Assembly (NCBI GenBank): GCA_002084425.1
Contig: NBLN01000006.1
Span: 18,751-82,750 of the forward strand
Source of the DNA: Desulfobacteraceae bacterium 4572_130
Lineage (GTDB): Bacteria; Desulfobacterota; Desulfobacteria; Desulfobacterales; Desulfobacteraceae
Length of the DNA: 64,000 nt
Direction: 5' to 3'
Under the pieces are notes generated by a model, which worked only from the letters and a program-made list of their open reading frames with translations, searched no databases and was not told where the DNA came from. A program made the translations under genes and the position numbers. Position 1 is the stretch's first letter, and each line of letters starts with the position of its first letter. Positions 16,583-25,513 of the stretch are shown here, in pieces.

Positions 16583-18586
16583 TTATAAAAATTCTAAATT
16601 CCAATTCCAAAGCCCCGGTCTTTTTTTCATGTGCATCCCAGGTGGTAATATTTCATTAATAAAAATAAAAACAGAATATCCAGCTTTTTTTAATGCTTGT
16701 TCTTTTTTTGTCAAATCAAGTTCCCATCCTGGAAAAACCCAAAAATTTTCATTATTTTTTGTAACCCAAAAATTTTCTTTCATGGGGCTTGTAAATAATT
16801 CATTAAGTTTAATCTCATTAGAGACTATTCTTGATATGGCAATAGGGAAATTACCATAAATCACTATTCCCAGGGGGATGGGGGAATTTTCAGCAATTAG
16901 AAAGAAATCATGTTTTGAAAGTTCAGGGCTTACAATGGCACCTGAAACTTTATTTTTTTTATAAAATTTAAGAACTTCACTATTAGTAATATTACAAAAA
17001 GGTCCCATCCAAATATTAAGATTTCTTTGTGTCACAAAAAAAGAAAGTTGCCAGGGAATATTAAGAACAAAATTTTTTGCTCCCTTTAAAACAGCTTTTT
17101 TAATTATATCATAAAAATCAATTTCTCTATTAGGCCATATAATAGGAGGTAGCCACCACCATGCTTTTTTAATAAATTTTGGAGAAAATTTTTCAATATT
17201 ATTTTTTGAAAGCCATAATCCTGTATTAAAGAAATATTTTTCTTTTAAAATGCAAGTATTAGAACTTAAATCTCTTTTAAGTTTAATTTTTGTTATAGTT
17301 TTATTTTGAAATTTTCTTTTTGTTATATTTTTTTCCATTACATGATTTTTTATTAAATCAGGATGAATTACATCAAAATCTTTAATAGGATGTTTAATTT
17401 TTTCAAATTCTAATGCAAGTTCTTTTATTAATGCATTAACTTGAACTTCTTTTCTGTCTATAATAAAAACAGGAGCATTTTTTTGAATTTTTTTTATTTT
17501 TATAACAAGTCTTCCTTTTTTAGGTATTGATCGTGTTATTTTTTGAATTGTGTGGTTCTTATCATCTTGATATCCTATTCTTAAAAGATCATTTTTTAAC
17601 AAAACTTCCCGGGTGATTAAATAGGGTTTTTCTCCCAATTTAACTCTTCCAATAAAAAGCCCTGAGCCTGTCTCCATATTTTTTTTTAAAGGATTTTGAA
17701 TTCGCTGGGGAAGAAAATTATAATGAGTTAAAGGTCTGCCAAGGGCATATTCAAGAAAGACCAAGGCAATTTTCTTTTTTCCAGGATCATGTCCATAATC
17801 CCGTAACATTTTATAGCCCTTTACAGTATAAAATACATAATGTGCGCTTTTTTTCCGCCCTTCTATTTTCCATGTGGTTATTCTAGGAATTTGTTTTAAT
17901 ATTTTAACCAGCACATCTATTGAAAGATCAATGCATGAAAAAAATCTTTGTTTTTCCTGTTTTTGTCTGTAAAATCTTCTGCATGGCTGGACACATCTTC
18001 CCCTGAGCCCACTTTTCCCTCCAAGGAAACTACTCCAATAACATCTACCAGACACACTATAACAAAGAGCACCATGAATAAAAACTTCTAGGCCCAAATT
18101 TTTAGGACTTTTTTCAGCCATAATTTTTATTTCATCAATATTTAGTTCCCTGGGAAGCACAACCCTATGAGCACCTATTTTTTTTGCCCAATCAAGTCCT
18201 TTGGGAAAACAACAGTTTGCAAGTGTTGAAATATGAATTTCCCCTTTAAAACCTAATTTTCTAGCAATATTTATTACAGCAATATCTTGAATAATTAAGG
18301 CATCAGGAGAAACATATTTTATGAGTTGGTTTAAAACTTGTGCTGTTTTTTCAAGTTCACTTTGTTTTATTATGGAATTTAAAGCTATATAAACCTCTAC
18401 TCCCTTTGAATGAGCAAAAAAAGTAAGTTTAGAAAGTTCTTTAATAGTAAAATTTTTTGCTTCAACTCTTGCAGAAAACATTTTAAACCCGCAATAAATA
18501 GCATCAGCTCCAGCTGCAATGGCAGCAAAAAATGAGCTAATGTCTCCTGCAGGAGCAAGTATATAGGGTATTTTATTTTTAAGCAT
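16583..18586 (-). CDS. U32 family peptidase-like protein (RlhA/TrhP group)
   Basis: 667 residues. The N-terminal TIM-barrel part shows YILAPAGDISSFFAAIAAGADAIYCG and the U32 signature EVFIHGALCYSVSGRCYWSS (about 170-190), followed by the Cys cluster GRCVQPCRR. The E. coli relatives RlhA and TrhP act with iron-sulfur help in hydroxylation of cytidine in 23S rRNA or uridine in tRNA rather than as peptidases. Here the C-terminal half (about residues 330-667) is an additional region with a second barrel-like segment. The start lacks a clear ribosome site. An RNA-hydroxylation role is the best inference; which RNA is unknown. Confidence 0.85.
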   Translation of the reverse strand: MLKNKIPYILAPAGDISSFFAAIAAGADAIYCGFKMFSARVEAKNFTIKELSKLTFFAHSKGVEVYIALNSIIKQSELEKTAQVLNQLIKYVSPDALIIQDIAVINIARKLGFKGEIHISTLANCCFPKGLDWAKKIGAHRVVLPRELNIDEIKIMAEKSPKNLGLEVFIHGALCYSVSGRCYWSSFLGGKSGLRGRCVQPCRRFYRQKQEKQRFFSCIDLSIDVLVKILKQIPRITTWKIEGRKKSAHYVFYTVKGYKMLRDYGHDPGKKKIALVFLEYALGRPLTHYNFLPQRIQNPLKKNMETGSGLFIGRVKLGEKPYLITREVLLKNDLLRIGYQDDKNHTIQKITRSIPKKGRLVIKIKKIQKNAPVFIIDRKEVQVNALIKELALEFEKIKHPIKDFDVIHPDLIKNHVMEKNITKRKFQNKTITKIKLKRDLSSNTCILKEKYFFNTGLWLSKNNIEKFSPKFIKKAWWWLPPIIWPNREIDFYDIIKKAVLKGAKNFVLNIPWQLSFFVTQRNLNIWMGPFCNITNSEVLKFYKKNKVSGAIVSPELSKHDFFLIAENSPIPLGIVIYGNFPIAISRIVSNEIKLNELFTSPMKENFWVTKNNENFWVFPGWELDLTKKEQALKKAGYSVFIFINEILPPGMHMKKRPGLWNWNLEFL

Positions 18587-18692
18587 GGGATTTTATTTTA
18601 TGGATAAGAAAGATTTGAAGTTAGAACTTATATATACATATAAAAAGTCAAAATTTGAAATATCAGAAGATATTATGCTAAACACGATATCA

Positions 18693-18959
18693 TTATTTGG
18701 GCAAACTTTTATGGATAAAATCAAGAGTCTTTTCAACAATTGCCCTTAAAGTTCTTTCTGGATCAAGCTTTTCAGAATAATAATTAAGAACCCACCAAAG
18801 ACGATTTAATTTTTCTGGATTGTCCTGCCACCAGGATATTGCCTCTTCTATACCAGCAGAATCATTAAATTCTGAATTTACTTCAATATAAAAGTCATAG
18901 GATTCAGCTCGTGTCAGTGATTTAAGAGAAAGAGCTTTAATTGTATCACGGCTTATCAT
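18693..18959 (-). CDS. Small hypothetical protein (88 residues)
   Basis: The ATG follows a clear GGGGAG site. The protein is soluble and predicted mostly helical, with a Trp-rich stretch (ISWWQDNPEKLNRLWWVLNYYSEKLDP) and a Leu-rich C-terminus. I do not recognise its family. It lies 106 bp upstream of the U32 gene on the same strand and could be co-transcribed. Good ribosome site and ordinary composition support it as real. Confidence 0.65.
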   Translation of the reverse strand: MISRDTIKALSLKSLTRAESYDFYIEVNSEFNDSAGIEEAISWWQDNPEKLNRLWWVLNYYSEKLDPERTLRAIVEKTLDFIHKSLPK

Positions 18960-19768
18960 AATTACTCCCCTATTTCCTATTATAATTTTTTGCTATGATT
19001 AACTGTTTATTATAAATTATATTGAGCTCATAACACAATGTTGTTTTTTATAGTAAACAACAGAAAAAATAAAAAAACTCTAAAGCTGAATAATTAATTA
19101 GAGTGTAAAATTGCATAGGAATTCTTTTTTGTAAAGAAGACTTTTATTTTTTTAGTACAATATATTGCACTAACATAAAATGGCCAGGCTATATATATTG
19201 TAAAAATTTTTATAACCGATTTTTTACAAGCCTATCCAAATTAGTCTTAATTTTGGGATATACCTCAGATTTTTATATGGGTTGCTTTTATAGCTTTTTT
19301 GTCTAGCTTCTTAAGGGATTTGAGGTAGTTATCACACAAACACATCTCTCTTTATAAAATTTGAACAAAATCAAGCATTGTACAAAGATCTCGTTATAAA
19401 TGCAGTCAAACATTGTTTGCTGCAAAACATCAATTAACAGGACTGCTGGGTTTTGTTTCCTTGAAGTATACAAATCATTTTTCGAACATCTTTAGTACTG
19501 CCAGTAGAGAATAGTTTTCTCAATATTCTATAGATAAAGAAATCAGAAATTTTGATATTAGAAAGCTTACCAGAATTCTTAAAGAAACCCAGTAATTAAT
19601 AGACGGGAATGAATCCTAATCATACTCAAACGCTTAAAAAACCTGCAAAAAATTCCTTTACTCGGGCTATAATCAATAATTCCTTTGCTCTTGAAATTCA
19701 GTTTCTTGTCTAACGAATAAATTCTCTCTTGTAGCAAATAAAAACATTTTAAAAAGACCCTAAAACAA
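18960..19768. other. Gene-poor region with repeat fragments and possible decayed coding remnants
   Basis: No intact gene was found. A family A end fragment lies at 19350-19393 (TATAAAATTTGAACAAAATC then AAGCATTGTACAAAGATCTC). On the minus strand two start-less open stretches look coding-like, one near 19275-19335 (reads DNYLKSLKKLDKKAIKATHI) and one at about 19440-19595 (includes RKLFSTGSTKDVRKMICILQ). Neither could be assigned and both lack start codons. CTGGGTTT/AAACCCAG inverted copies bracket the second stretch. Confidence 0.5.
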
Positions 19769-19843
19769 TGGTACCCCCGACAGGAATTGAACCTACGCAC
19801 ATGGATTAGGAATCCAATGCTCTATCCACTGAGCTACGGGGGT
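19769..19843 (-). tRNA. tRNA-Arg (anticodon CCU)
   Basis: The acceptor stem ACCCCCG pairs with CGGGGGT. The D arm reads GTAGCTCAGTGGATAGAGC, the anticodon loop TTCCTAA gives CCU (codon AGG), and the T arm is GTAGGTTCAATTCCTGTC. The discriminator A is followed by an encoded CCA. Family B repeat DNA begins about 58 bp upstream. Confidence 0.93.
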
Positions 19844-19900
19844 ATATGGTGTGATACTATCATCTAATATGAATTTTTGATTTAATATGTATTTTTTGTT

Positions 19901-19996
19901 TATATGCAAGAACTTATAAATAATTAATATTTTTTCATGTTTCCTTGTGAGGCAACCCAAGAACTAAAAACCAAATATGCCCTAAGGCAGTTATTA
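19901..19996 (+). repeat. Dispersed repeat family B, copy 2
   Basis: It starts TATATGCAAGAACTTATAAA and ends GCCCTAAGGCAGTTATT, with GTGAGGCAACCCAAGAACTA in the middle, matching the copies at 25366 and 32084. It lies between the 3' end of mltD and the tRNA-Arg gene. Confidence 0.8.
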
Positions 19997-20044
19997 TAAA
20001 AAATATTACAATGAAATTATAGAATTTTTATAATGCCATTAAAT

Positions 20045-21934
20045 TTAATTATATTTTTGTTCAACTATTAATTTTTGGCCTGGATATATTTTGCTATTCC
20101 CTGTTAAACGATTTAATACAAAAAGACGATCTAAAGACATATTATGTTCTTTTGCAATTTGAAATAGATTATCTCCAAATTTTACCCAATATGTTCTTGC
20201 GCTTGTATTTTTTTTTCTTTTATTAATAACTATTTTTTTATTTAAAGGAATAGAAAGTATTTGCCCTATATGAAGGGTTCTTGATTTAGAAAGATTATTA
20301 GCATTAATAATTTTTTTTGTTGTTGAATTGTATTTTCTTGCAATAACCCATAAATTATCTCCTCGTTTTACAGTGTATTTAATAAACCTACCTGAAGTAC
20401 CAGAACTGAATAATGATGTTTTGTGAGGTGGGATTGGTATTTTCAAGTTTTTTCCTACAACAATAAAATTATTAAGAATATTATTAGCAGACACAATAGA
20501 TTTTATATCTGTATTATATTTTTTTGCAATAATACCCAAAGTCTCTTTTTGCTTTACGCGATGATAAGCATATTTTGGAGGAATATAATATGATTTTATT
20601 TTATCTAATTTTTTTATAAAAATATCTGTTTTTTCCTTAGGAATTTTAATTAAATATTCTTCAGGCGGTAAAACAGCATATCTAAGTTCAGGATTTAATT
20701 GTTTTAAGATTTTGTTATTTATCCCTATTTCCCTAGCAATATCTTTAAGCTTTAATTGTTTTTTAACTATAACCTCTTGATATTCTATTGGTTTAAATTT
20801 ATTTTTAAGTTTAATATTATATTTTTCCAGATTTTTTACAACATGTAGGACCGCAAGGAATCGAGGAATATATCTAGCTGTTTCCCTTGGTAGCTTTTGA
20901 TAAAGATCCCAGACATTATCTAGATAATTTATATTTTGGGTTCTTATTATTTTAAGAACTCTTCCCTCACCACAGTTATAAGCAGCAAGAACTGTTGTCC
21001 AGTCTCCAAATATTTTGTGAAGTTCTGAAAGATATGAAATTGCAGCTTTGGTTGATTTAATGGTATCCATTCTCTCATCAATATAATCATCACGCTTAAG
21101 TCCAAATCTATAGCCTGTTGATGGTATAAATTGCCATAACCCCAAAGCTCTTGCTTTAGATAATGCATTAACTTTAAATCCACTTTCAATAAGAGGTAGC
21201 CATGAAAGTTCATCAGGAAGCCCTGCTTTCTTAAGTTCAGACAAAATATATGGTCGATATCTTTCAGCACGTTCCAAAGATCGTATCAGAGAGATTTTTT
21301 CAGGACCTGTTAATTGCTTTATTTGTTTTTTAACATATTTATTTAGAATAATTGGTATTGCTTCATATTTGCCATTTACAACTATGTTGCGTGATGCATA
21401 AATTTCTAATATTCTTTTTGAAATTAAGTATCTTAAGTCATCTTTTTCTTGGTTAAGCTCAGGAAACAACTCAATATCAAATTCTAGAATAATTAAATAT
21501 GCCATATCTAAATCATTTAAAGCTTTTTCAAGTTCTCCTTTTTCCCAAAAAGTTTGTGCAGATTGACAAAGAGCCAATGCACGGTCTATTGCTCCCTGGG
21601 GAAATTCTTTTTTTGATTTGTTATTTTTATTAATAGAGGATGATTCTTTATTAGCACCTGCCTTATTATTTTTTATTTTTTTTGTTTTAGTAATATCTAT
21701 TTGTTTTATAGCAGATGAATCCTGTATTTTGATGCCTGATATCTGTCTATTATTACCTGTTAAGTTTTTGCTGTCTTTTGTTTGTTTTTGTTTGTTTAAA
21801 GATGTTTTGTTAGATGTATGAATGCGTAACTCTTCATTATAATTTTCTAAAAATTTATCATTCTTTATATGCTGACATCCAGAAACAAAAATAAAAACAA
21901 ATATGCCAAATAAAATTATTTTTATATTATTCAT
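20045..21934 (-). CDS. mltD: Lytic transglycosylase with three LysM repeats (MltD-like)
   Basis: 629 residues. It has a lipoprotein signal with VSGC (Cys20) and a 100-residue Lys/Asn/Ser-rich linker. The SLT domain follows at about 235-345, where LSWLPLIESGF carries the catalytic Glu and ALGLWQFIPSTGYRFGL and AAYNCGEGRVLKI are the other SLT motifs. The C-terminus has three LysM modules (about 455-500, 520-565 and 580-625; for example YTVKRGDNLWVIARKYN and VKFGDNLFQIAKEHN) that bind glycan. It cleaves peptidoglycan in the periplasm, anchored in the outer membrane. The gene is probably transcribed alone and ends about 200 bp from tRNA-Arg. Confidence 0.93.
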   Translation of the reverse strand: MNNIKIILFGIFVFIFVSGCQHIKNDKFLENYNEELRIHTSNKTSLNKQKQTKDSKNLTGNNRQISGIKIQDSSAIKQIDITKTKKIKNNKAGANKESSSINKNNKSKKEFPQGAIDRALALCQSAQTFWEKGELEKALNDLDMAYLIILEFDIELFPELNQEKDDLRYLISKRILEIYASRNIVVNGKYEAIPIILNKYVKKQIKQLTGPEKISLIRSLERAERYRPYILSELKKAGLPDELSWLPLIESGFKVNALSKARALGLWQFIPSTGYRFGLKRDDYIDERMDTIKSTKAAISYLSELHKIFGDWTTVLAAYNCGEGRVLKIIRTQNINYLDNVWDLYQKLPRETARYIPRFLAVLHVVKNLEKYNIKLKNKFKPIEYQEVIVKKQLKLKDIAREIGINNKILKQLNPELRYAVLPPEEYLIKIPKEKTDIFIKKLDKIKSYYIPPKYAYHRVKQKETLGIIAKKYNTDIKSIVSANNILNNFIVVGKNLKIPIPPHKTSLFSSGTSGRFIKYTVKRGDNLWVIARKYNSTTKKIINANNLSKSRTLHIGQILSIPLNKKIVINKRKKNTSARTYWVKFGDNLFQIAKEHNMSLDRLFVLNRLTGNSKIYPGQKLIVEQKYN

Positions 21935-22415
21935 AATCTCTATTTAATTAACTTATTAAAAAAAATGTTGTTTTTTAGACGCCATCAATATATGGGAAAT
22001 ATGCTTTGTGTCAAGTAAATATACTTACATATCAGCATTGCAAGTAATATTAATATAACTTTTCAATAAGTGCGTGCATTTGCTATATTTTTTTGTTTTT
22101 TTTTATTCAGTAATTTTGATGAACTCATAAAAAATGAGTGATACTGCTAATGATAAATAATTTAAAATAAACCGAATTCTATATCATATCATTATCAGGT
22201 AAAGTCGTATTATAATACTTTGAACCTGAAATTTGGACAAGCTGTTACATAATGTTATTTTCTCCAATTTATGCTTTGAACTTGAAAAAAATATCTATTC
22301 CGTAACAACTTGTCGACAAAATAGGATGCTTTTATTTATGGGCATTACATATAAAAAATCTATTGCAAAAGTAGATAGATAATTTTTGTAACACCCCCAA
22401 CTTATAATTCTAAAA
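21935..22415. other. AT-rich intergenic region with two inverted repeats
   Basis: No gene is seen. A small hairpin ACTCAT-AAAAA-ATGAGT lies at about 22122-22138. A longer inverted repeat is formed by GACAAGCTGTTAC (22236-22248) and GTAACAACTTGTC (22302-22314), 12 of 13 paired with a 53-base centre. Just before it, ACTTTGAACCTGAAATTTGG resembles the core of the family A elements, so it may be a diverged relative. Confidence 0.5.
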
Positions 22416-23645
22416 TTATTGTTTAACTCCTCTCATGGCAGCTGGAGAGCCTTTTAATTCTAATGTTTTACCAGTATTGACAACTTTTGTTCCATTAACT
22501 TTAAGTATGGAAACATTTTTGCTTAAAAAATTTCCCACATAAATATAATCGCCATTAGGACTGAACACAACTCCTTCCGGAAGTCTGCCAAGTTCAATTT
22601 CAGAAATCTTTTCTACTTTTTTCCCATTCATTTTTAATATAGCTAGGCTTCCATTTTTATGATATGCCCAAGCTGTTTCTGGTTTTGATAAAGCATTTTG
22701 ACTTCCTCTAATAAGAACTGATACAGCAAGATTTCCTTTGGGACTTATAGCAAGCCCTTCAGGCCCATCTCCCACTGCAATACTGTCAATAGTATGTGGA
22801 TGTTTCGCTGTCAGATCTATTACACTTACTGTATCAATATTACCGTCATTTCCTCCTGTGACTCCAATATTATTGACTAGAGCAATATCACCTTTAGGAG
22901 AAATCACTATGTTATAGGGACTAATTCCTACATTAATATCTTTTTTGCTGTCATATGTTACTTGCTTTCCTTTAATATCTAAAATACCAACTTTATTTTG
23001 AGATTTTTTAATAAAAAGAGCACGTTTGTTATCTGGCGTAAATACTATTGCAGCTGTTTTTTCGCCAATTTCTACTGTTCCTGCTAACTTGGCTGTTTTT
23101 CCATTTATTTCTACAATGCTTATATATGTAGCTGCCCTATTTGCAATAAGAAGAAGATTGCCTTTAGAGTTTAAATCCATTCCAGAAGGCTGTTTACCCA
23201 CTTTAATAGTATTAATATGTTTTGGAGTCCCTTCAAGATCAATCAAATAAAGCTTGTTATTTGGTAATGCACTCCATTTCCCATCTTTTTTTACCCAATC
23301 CACCGAATTTGCCACAATCCCAAGTTTTTTATCTGGCGTAATAATCATATTAACAGGAGGGCCATATATGGAATGCATTAATGGTATGTTTTTGATAATT
23401 TTTGGTTGAGCAGGATCAGTTCCAATATCAACAATTAAAACAGTATCTTTTCCTGGAGCAAGATTTTGAGTTTTTCCTTTATCATTCCAGGTTATTTTTT
23501 CATCGTTTCCAATAAGCATAAGCCCTGCATTAACATGAGTTTGCATGCTTAAAACAAAAATCAATACCAAGCATGATAATCCAATAACATAAGACATTTT
23601 TCTTTTTTTCTTAAAAATTTGTTTTATAGATTGTACTTGATTCAT
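22416..23645 (-). CDS. Exported beta-propeller protein (YncE/YVTN-type repeats)
   Basis: 409 residues with an N-terminal hydrophobic segment (about 18-40) ending in a signal-peptidase-like VNAG. The mature part is built of about seven 45-residue repeats such as GKQPSGMDLNSKGNLLLIAN, GISPYNIVISPKGDIALVNN, GDGPEGLAISPKGNLAVSV and GRLPEGVVFSPNGDYIYVGN, the pattern of YVTN-family propellers. Such proteins act in the periplasm or at the surface as binding scaffolds; the ligand is unknown. AAAGGAG precedes the ATG. The permease and Crp/Fnr genes lie upstream on the same strand, 115 bp away. Confidence 0.85.
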   Translation of the reverse strand: MNQVQSIKQIFKKKRKMSYVIGLSCLVLIFVLSMQTHVNAGLMLIGNDEKITWNDKGKTQNLAPGKDTVLIVDIGTDPAQPKIIKNIPLMHSIYGPPVNMIITPDKKLGIVANSVDWVKKDGKWSALPNNKLYLIDLEGTPKHINTIKVGKQPSGMDLNSKGNLLLIANRAATYISIVEINGKTAKLAGTVEIGEKTAAIVFTPDNKRALFIKKSQNKVGILDIKGKQVTYDSKKDINVGISPYNIVISPKGDIALVNNIGVTGGNDGNIDTVSVIDLTAKHPHTIDSIAVGDGPEGLAISPKGNLAVSVLIRGSQNALSKPETAWAYHKNGSLAILKMNGKKVEKISEIELGRLPEGVVFSPNGDYIYVGNFLSKNVSILKVNGTKVVNTGKTLELKGSPAAMRGVKQ

Positions 23646-23759
23646 ACTTTCTCCTTTTAAATTATTTGTTAATAATATTATAAATTTATCACTTACTTAC
23701 TTTGTTATAGTATTTTTCCAAACTATCAATTTAAATCAAACTGATTCTTATGAACATTT

Positions 23760-24506
23760 TCAGCCAGACTCTTTATGTTTTAAAATATTTTTACTAATTG
23801 AATTATGTTTATATTTTTGAACTATTTTTTTAAATTTATCAGTAAAAGGATTTAAAGATATAAAAATAAGAATTATAACACCTATAAGCTGCATCCAAAA
23901 AGGTATATGCTTGGATGCAGTCCCAATAATTGCTTGTGGTGATATATTCATATAATTATAAATTTGATCTAGAATAAGACCAGATACAACAGAAAATAAA
24001 GCAATTGTTCCAAGATAGATTGCACATGTTTTTTTGCCAAGAATACCTGTAAGAACTGTAAGAGATGTTATGTTTGTGGCAGGTCCTGCAAGTAAAAATA
24101 CAAGAGCAGTTCCAGGACTTACACCTTTTAAAATAAGTGCGGCAGCTACAGGGGTTGAAGCAGTTGCACAAATATAAATGGGAATACCAATACCAAGCAT
24201 TAAAAGCATTGAAGAAATCCCGCCACTAAGAAATTGACTTATGAATTCATCTGGAATAAGCGCCATTATAAAACCCGCAAGTATTATTCCAATAAAAAAC
24301 CATCCTGCAATATCTGCCCATACATCTTTAAAAGCATAAATAATACCAGATTTTAATTTATTGATTATTGTGGAATTATTTTTTATTTCTAATACATTGC
24401 TGGTATTATAATCGTTTTTGCAACAATCAGTTTTACAGAAATTCATGCTAGGTAATGAAGGCTGATATGGGAAAGATGATTTTTGTATTTTATCAAAAAA
24501 AATCAT
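23760..24506 (-). CDS. Half-length permease of the SO_0444/DUF318 (ArsP-like) family
   Basis: 248 residues. After a 50-residue start containing CKTDCCKN come membrane segments with LKSGIIYAFKDVWADIAGWF, IPIYICATASTPVAAALILK and LVFLLAGPATNITSLTVLTG. These match the second half of the roughly 350-450 residue permeases proposed to export copper, zinc or organoarsenicals. The first membrane half with its own CSC-type motif is absent, and the Crp/Fnr gene occupies the space where it would be. It is therefore a half-size member that may dimerise, or a truncated gene. It overlaps the regulator by 4 bp (ATGA), so the two are translationally coupled. Confidence 0.78.
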   Translation of the reverse strand: MIFFDKIQKSSFPYQPSLPSMNFCKTDCCKNDYNTSNVLEIKNNSTIINKLKSGIIYAFKDVWADIAGWFFIGIILAGFIMALIPDEFISQFLSGGISSMLLMLGIGIPIYICATASTPVAAALILKGVSPGTALVFLLAGPATNITSLTVLTGILGKKTCAIYLGTIALFSVVSGLILDQIYNYMNISPQAIIGTASKHIPFWMQLIGVIILIFISLNPFTDKFKKIVQKYKHNSISKNILKHKESG

Positions 24507-25192
24507 TCTATTCTTCCATAATCAGACAGCTTTTTAAGCTTTTCTAAATCAAGAATTTTTACATTTTTTCCTTTAACTTTAATCAATTTTTTGTCATACA
24601 TTTTAGAAAAAATCCTGGATAAAGTTTCAGGTATTGTTCCTAGAAGACTTGCAAGCTGTTTTTTAGAAATATTCAAATAAATTATATTTTGATTAGATTG
24701 CTGTTCTTGAGCTAAAAGCAAAAGATATCCTGCAAGACGGCTTGGAATTTTTTTTAATGAGAGATTTTCTATTTGTACTGTAAACTGGCGAAGACGCATG
24801 GAAAGTACACCTATCATATTTAAAACAACAGGTATGTTTCTAGAAATAAATTCAATAAATGCATGTCTTGGGAAAAATATTAAACTGCATTCTTCAAGTG
24901 CCTGGGCATTTGCAGGAAATACATTGCCTGTAAAAACAGACACTTCACCAAAAGGTTCTCCATGTCCAAAAATATGAAGAATCTGTTCTTTTCCTTCCAT
25001 GGAAATTTTATAAATTTTTACTTTTCCCTGGACAACAATATAAAAACCATCTGCTTTATCATTCTCTAAAAAAATCAAATTTCCTTTTTTAAATTTTTTT
25101 TTAACTGCGATTTTTTCAATTTTTTCAATTTGGTTTATAGTAAGTCCTTTAAAAAGTGGAATATTTGAAATAATAGACATAAAAATTTTCAT
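24503..25192 (-). CDS. Crp/Fnr family regulator, HcpR-like
   Basis: 229 residues. The cyclic-nucleotide-binding-like domain spans about 10-130 (FKKGNLIFLENDKADGFYIVVQGKVKIYK; HIFGHGEPFGEVSVFTG), followed by a dimer helix. The C-terminal helix-turn-helix is at about 170-215 (ISKKQLASLLGTIPETLSRIFSKM). It lacks the N-terminal Cys cluster of true Fnr. Its divergent position next to hcp fits HcpR, the nitrosative-stress regulator of Desulfobacterota that controls hcp. A TTGAC-N4-GTCAA palindrome lies between the two genes. Its own operon includes the half permease. An alternative is another DNR/NnrR-type regulator. Confidence 0.85.
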   Translation of the reverse strand: MKIFMSIISNIPLFKGLTINQIEKIEKIAVKKKFKKGNLIFLENDKADGFYIVVQGKVKIYKISMEGKEQILHIFGHGEPFGEVSVFTGNVFPANAQALEECSLIFFPRHAFIEFISRNIPVVLNMIGVLSMRLRQFTVQIENLSLKKIPSRLAGYLLLLAQEQQSNQNIIYLNISKKQLASLLGTIPETLSRIFSKMYDKKLIKVKGKNVKILDLEKLKKLSDYGRIE

Positions 25193-25326
25193 AGTTATTC
25201 AATAAATTATATTTTTTTAATTACAAAATAATCTGTCTTGCAAAATTTGTGTTTTTATCTAATCTTTAACTAGGATTTTTAATCCTCTTATATTAAATTT
25301 TCAGTAAAAAATATTTTTTCTAGTTT

Positions 25327-25340
25327 TTGACATAAGTCAA
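25327..25340. promoter_or_regulatory. Crp/Fnr-type binding site in the hcpR-like/hcp divergent region
   Basis: TTGACATAAGTCAA is a perfect 5-4-5 palindrome of the Crp/Fnr class. It is 134 bp from the regulator start and 173 bp from the hcp start. An AT-rich TATATTATA stretch follows at a distance suited to a class II activated promoter reading toward hcp. It is the natural target of the adjacent regulator. Confidence 0.7.
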
Positions 25341-25365
25341 GGTAAATAAAAGTCATATATTATAT

Positions 25366-25464
25366 TTATATGAAAGAATTTATAACTATTTAATATTCTT
25401 TTATGTTTTGTTGTAAGGCACCAAACCAAGAATTAAAAACTAGATTTATCTTATAGCGGTTATT
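25366..25464 (+). repeat. Dispersed repeat family B, copy upstream of hcp
   Basis: It starts TATATGAAAGAATTTATAAC and ends TTATAGCGGTTATT, with GTAAGGCACCAAACCAAGAA inside. The start of the repeat coincides with the region where a promoter controlled by the palindrome at 25327 would initiate, so the repeat is probably transcribed as part of the hcp leader. A small hairpin AGGATT-TTT-AATCCT lies upstream at about 25271-25285. Confidence 0.78.
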
Positions 25465-25513
25465 AAAAATAATGAATAAAAAAATTATAAATAATTATTA
25501 AAGGAGGCAAACT

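Noticed and set aside
19579..19800. 73-codon minus-strand frame running into tRNA-Arg
   Set aside because: Overlaps the tRNA, no ribosome site, no recognisable motif.
23749..23762. TGA at the end of the permease gene with readthrough to give SG-U-KCS
   Set aside because: Only four codons follow before TAA, and the AATCA/TGATT hairpin after it is AT-only with a 3-base loop; coincidence is more likely than a selenocysteine.
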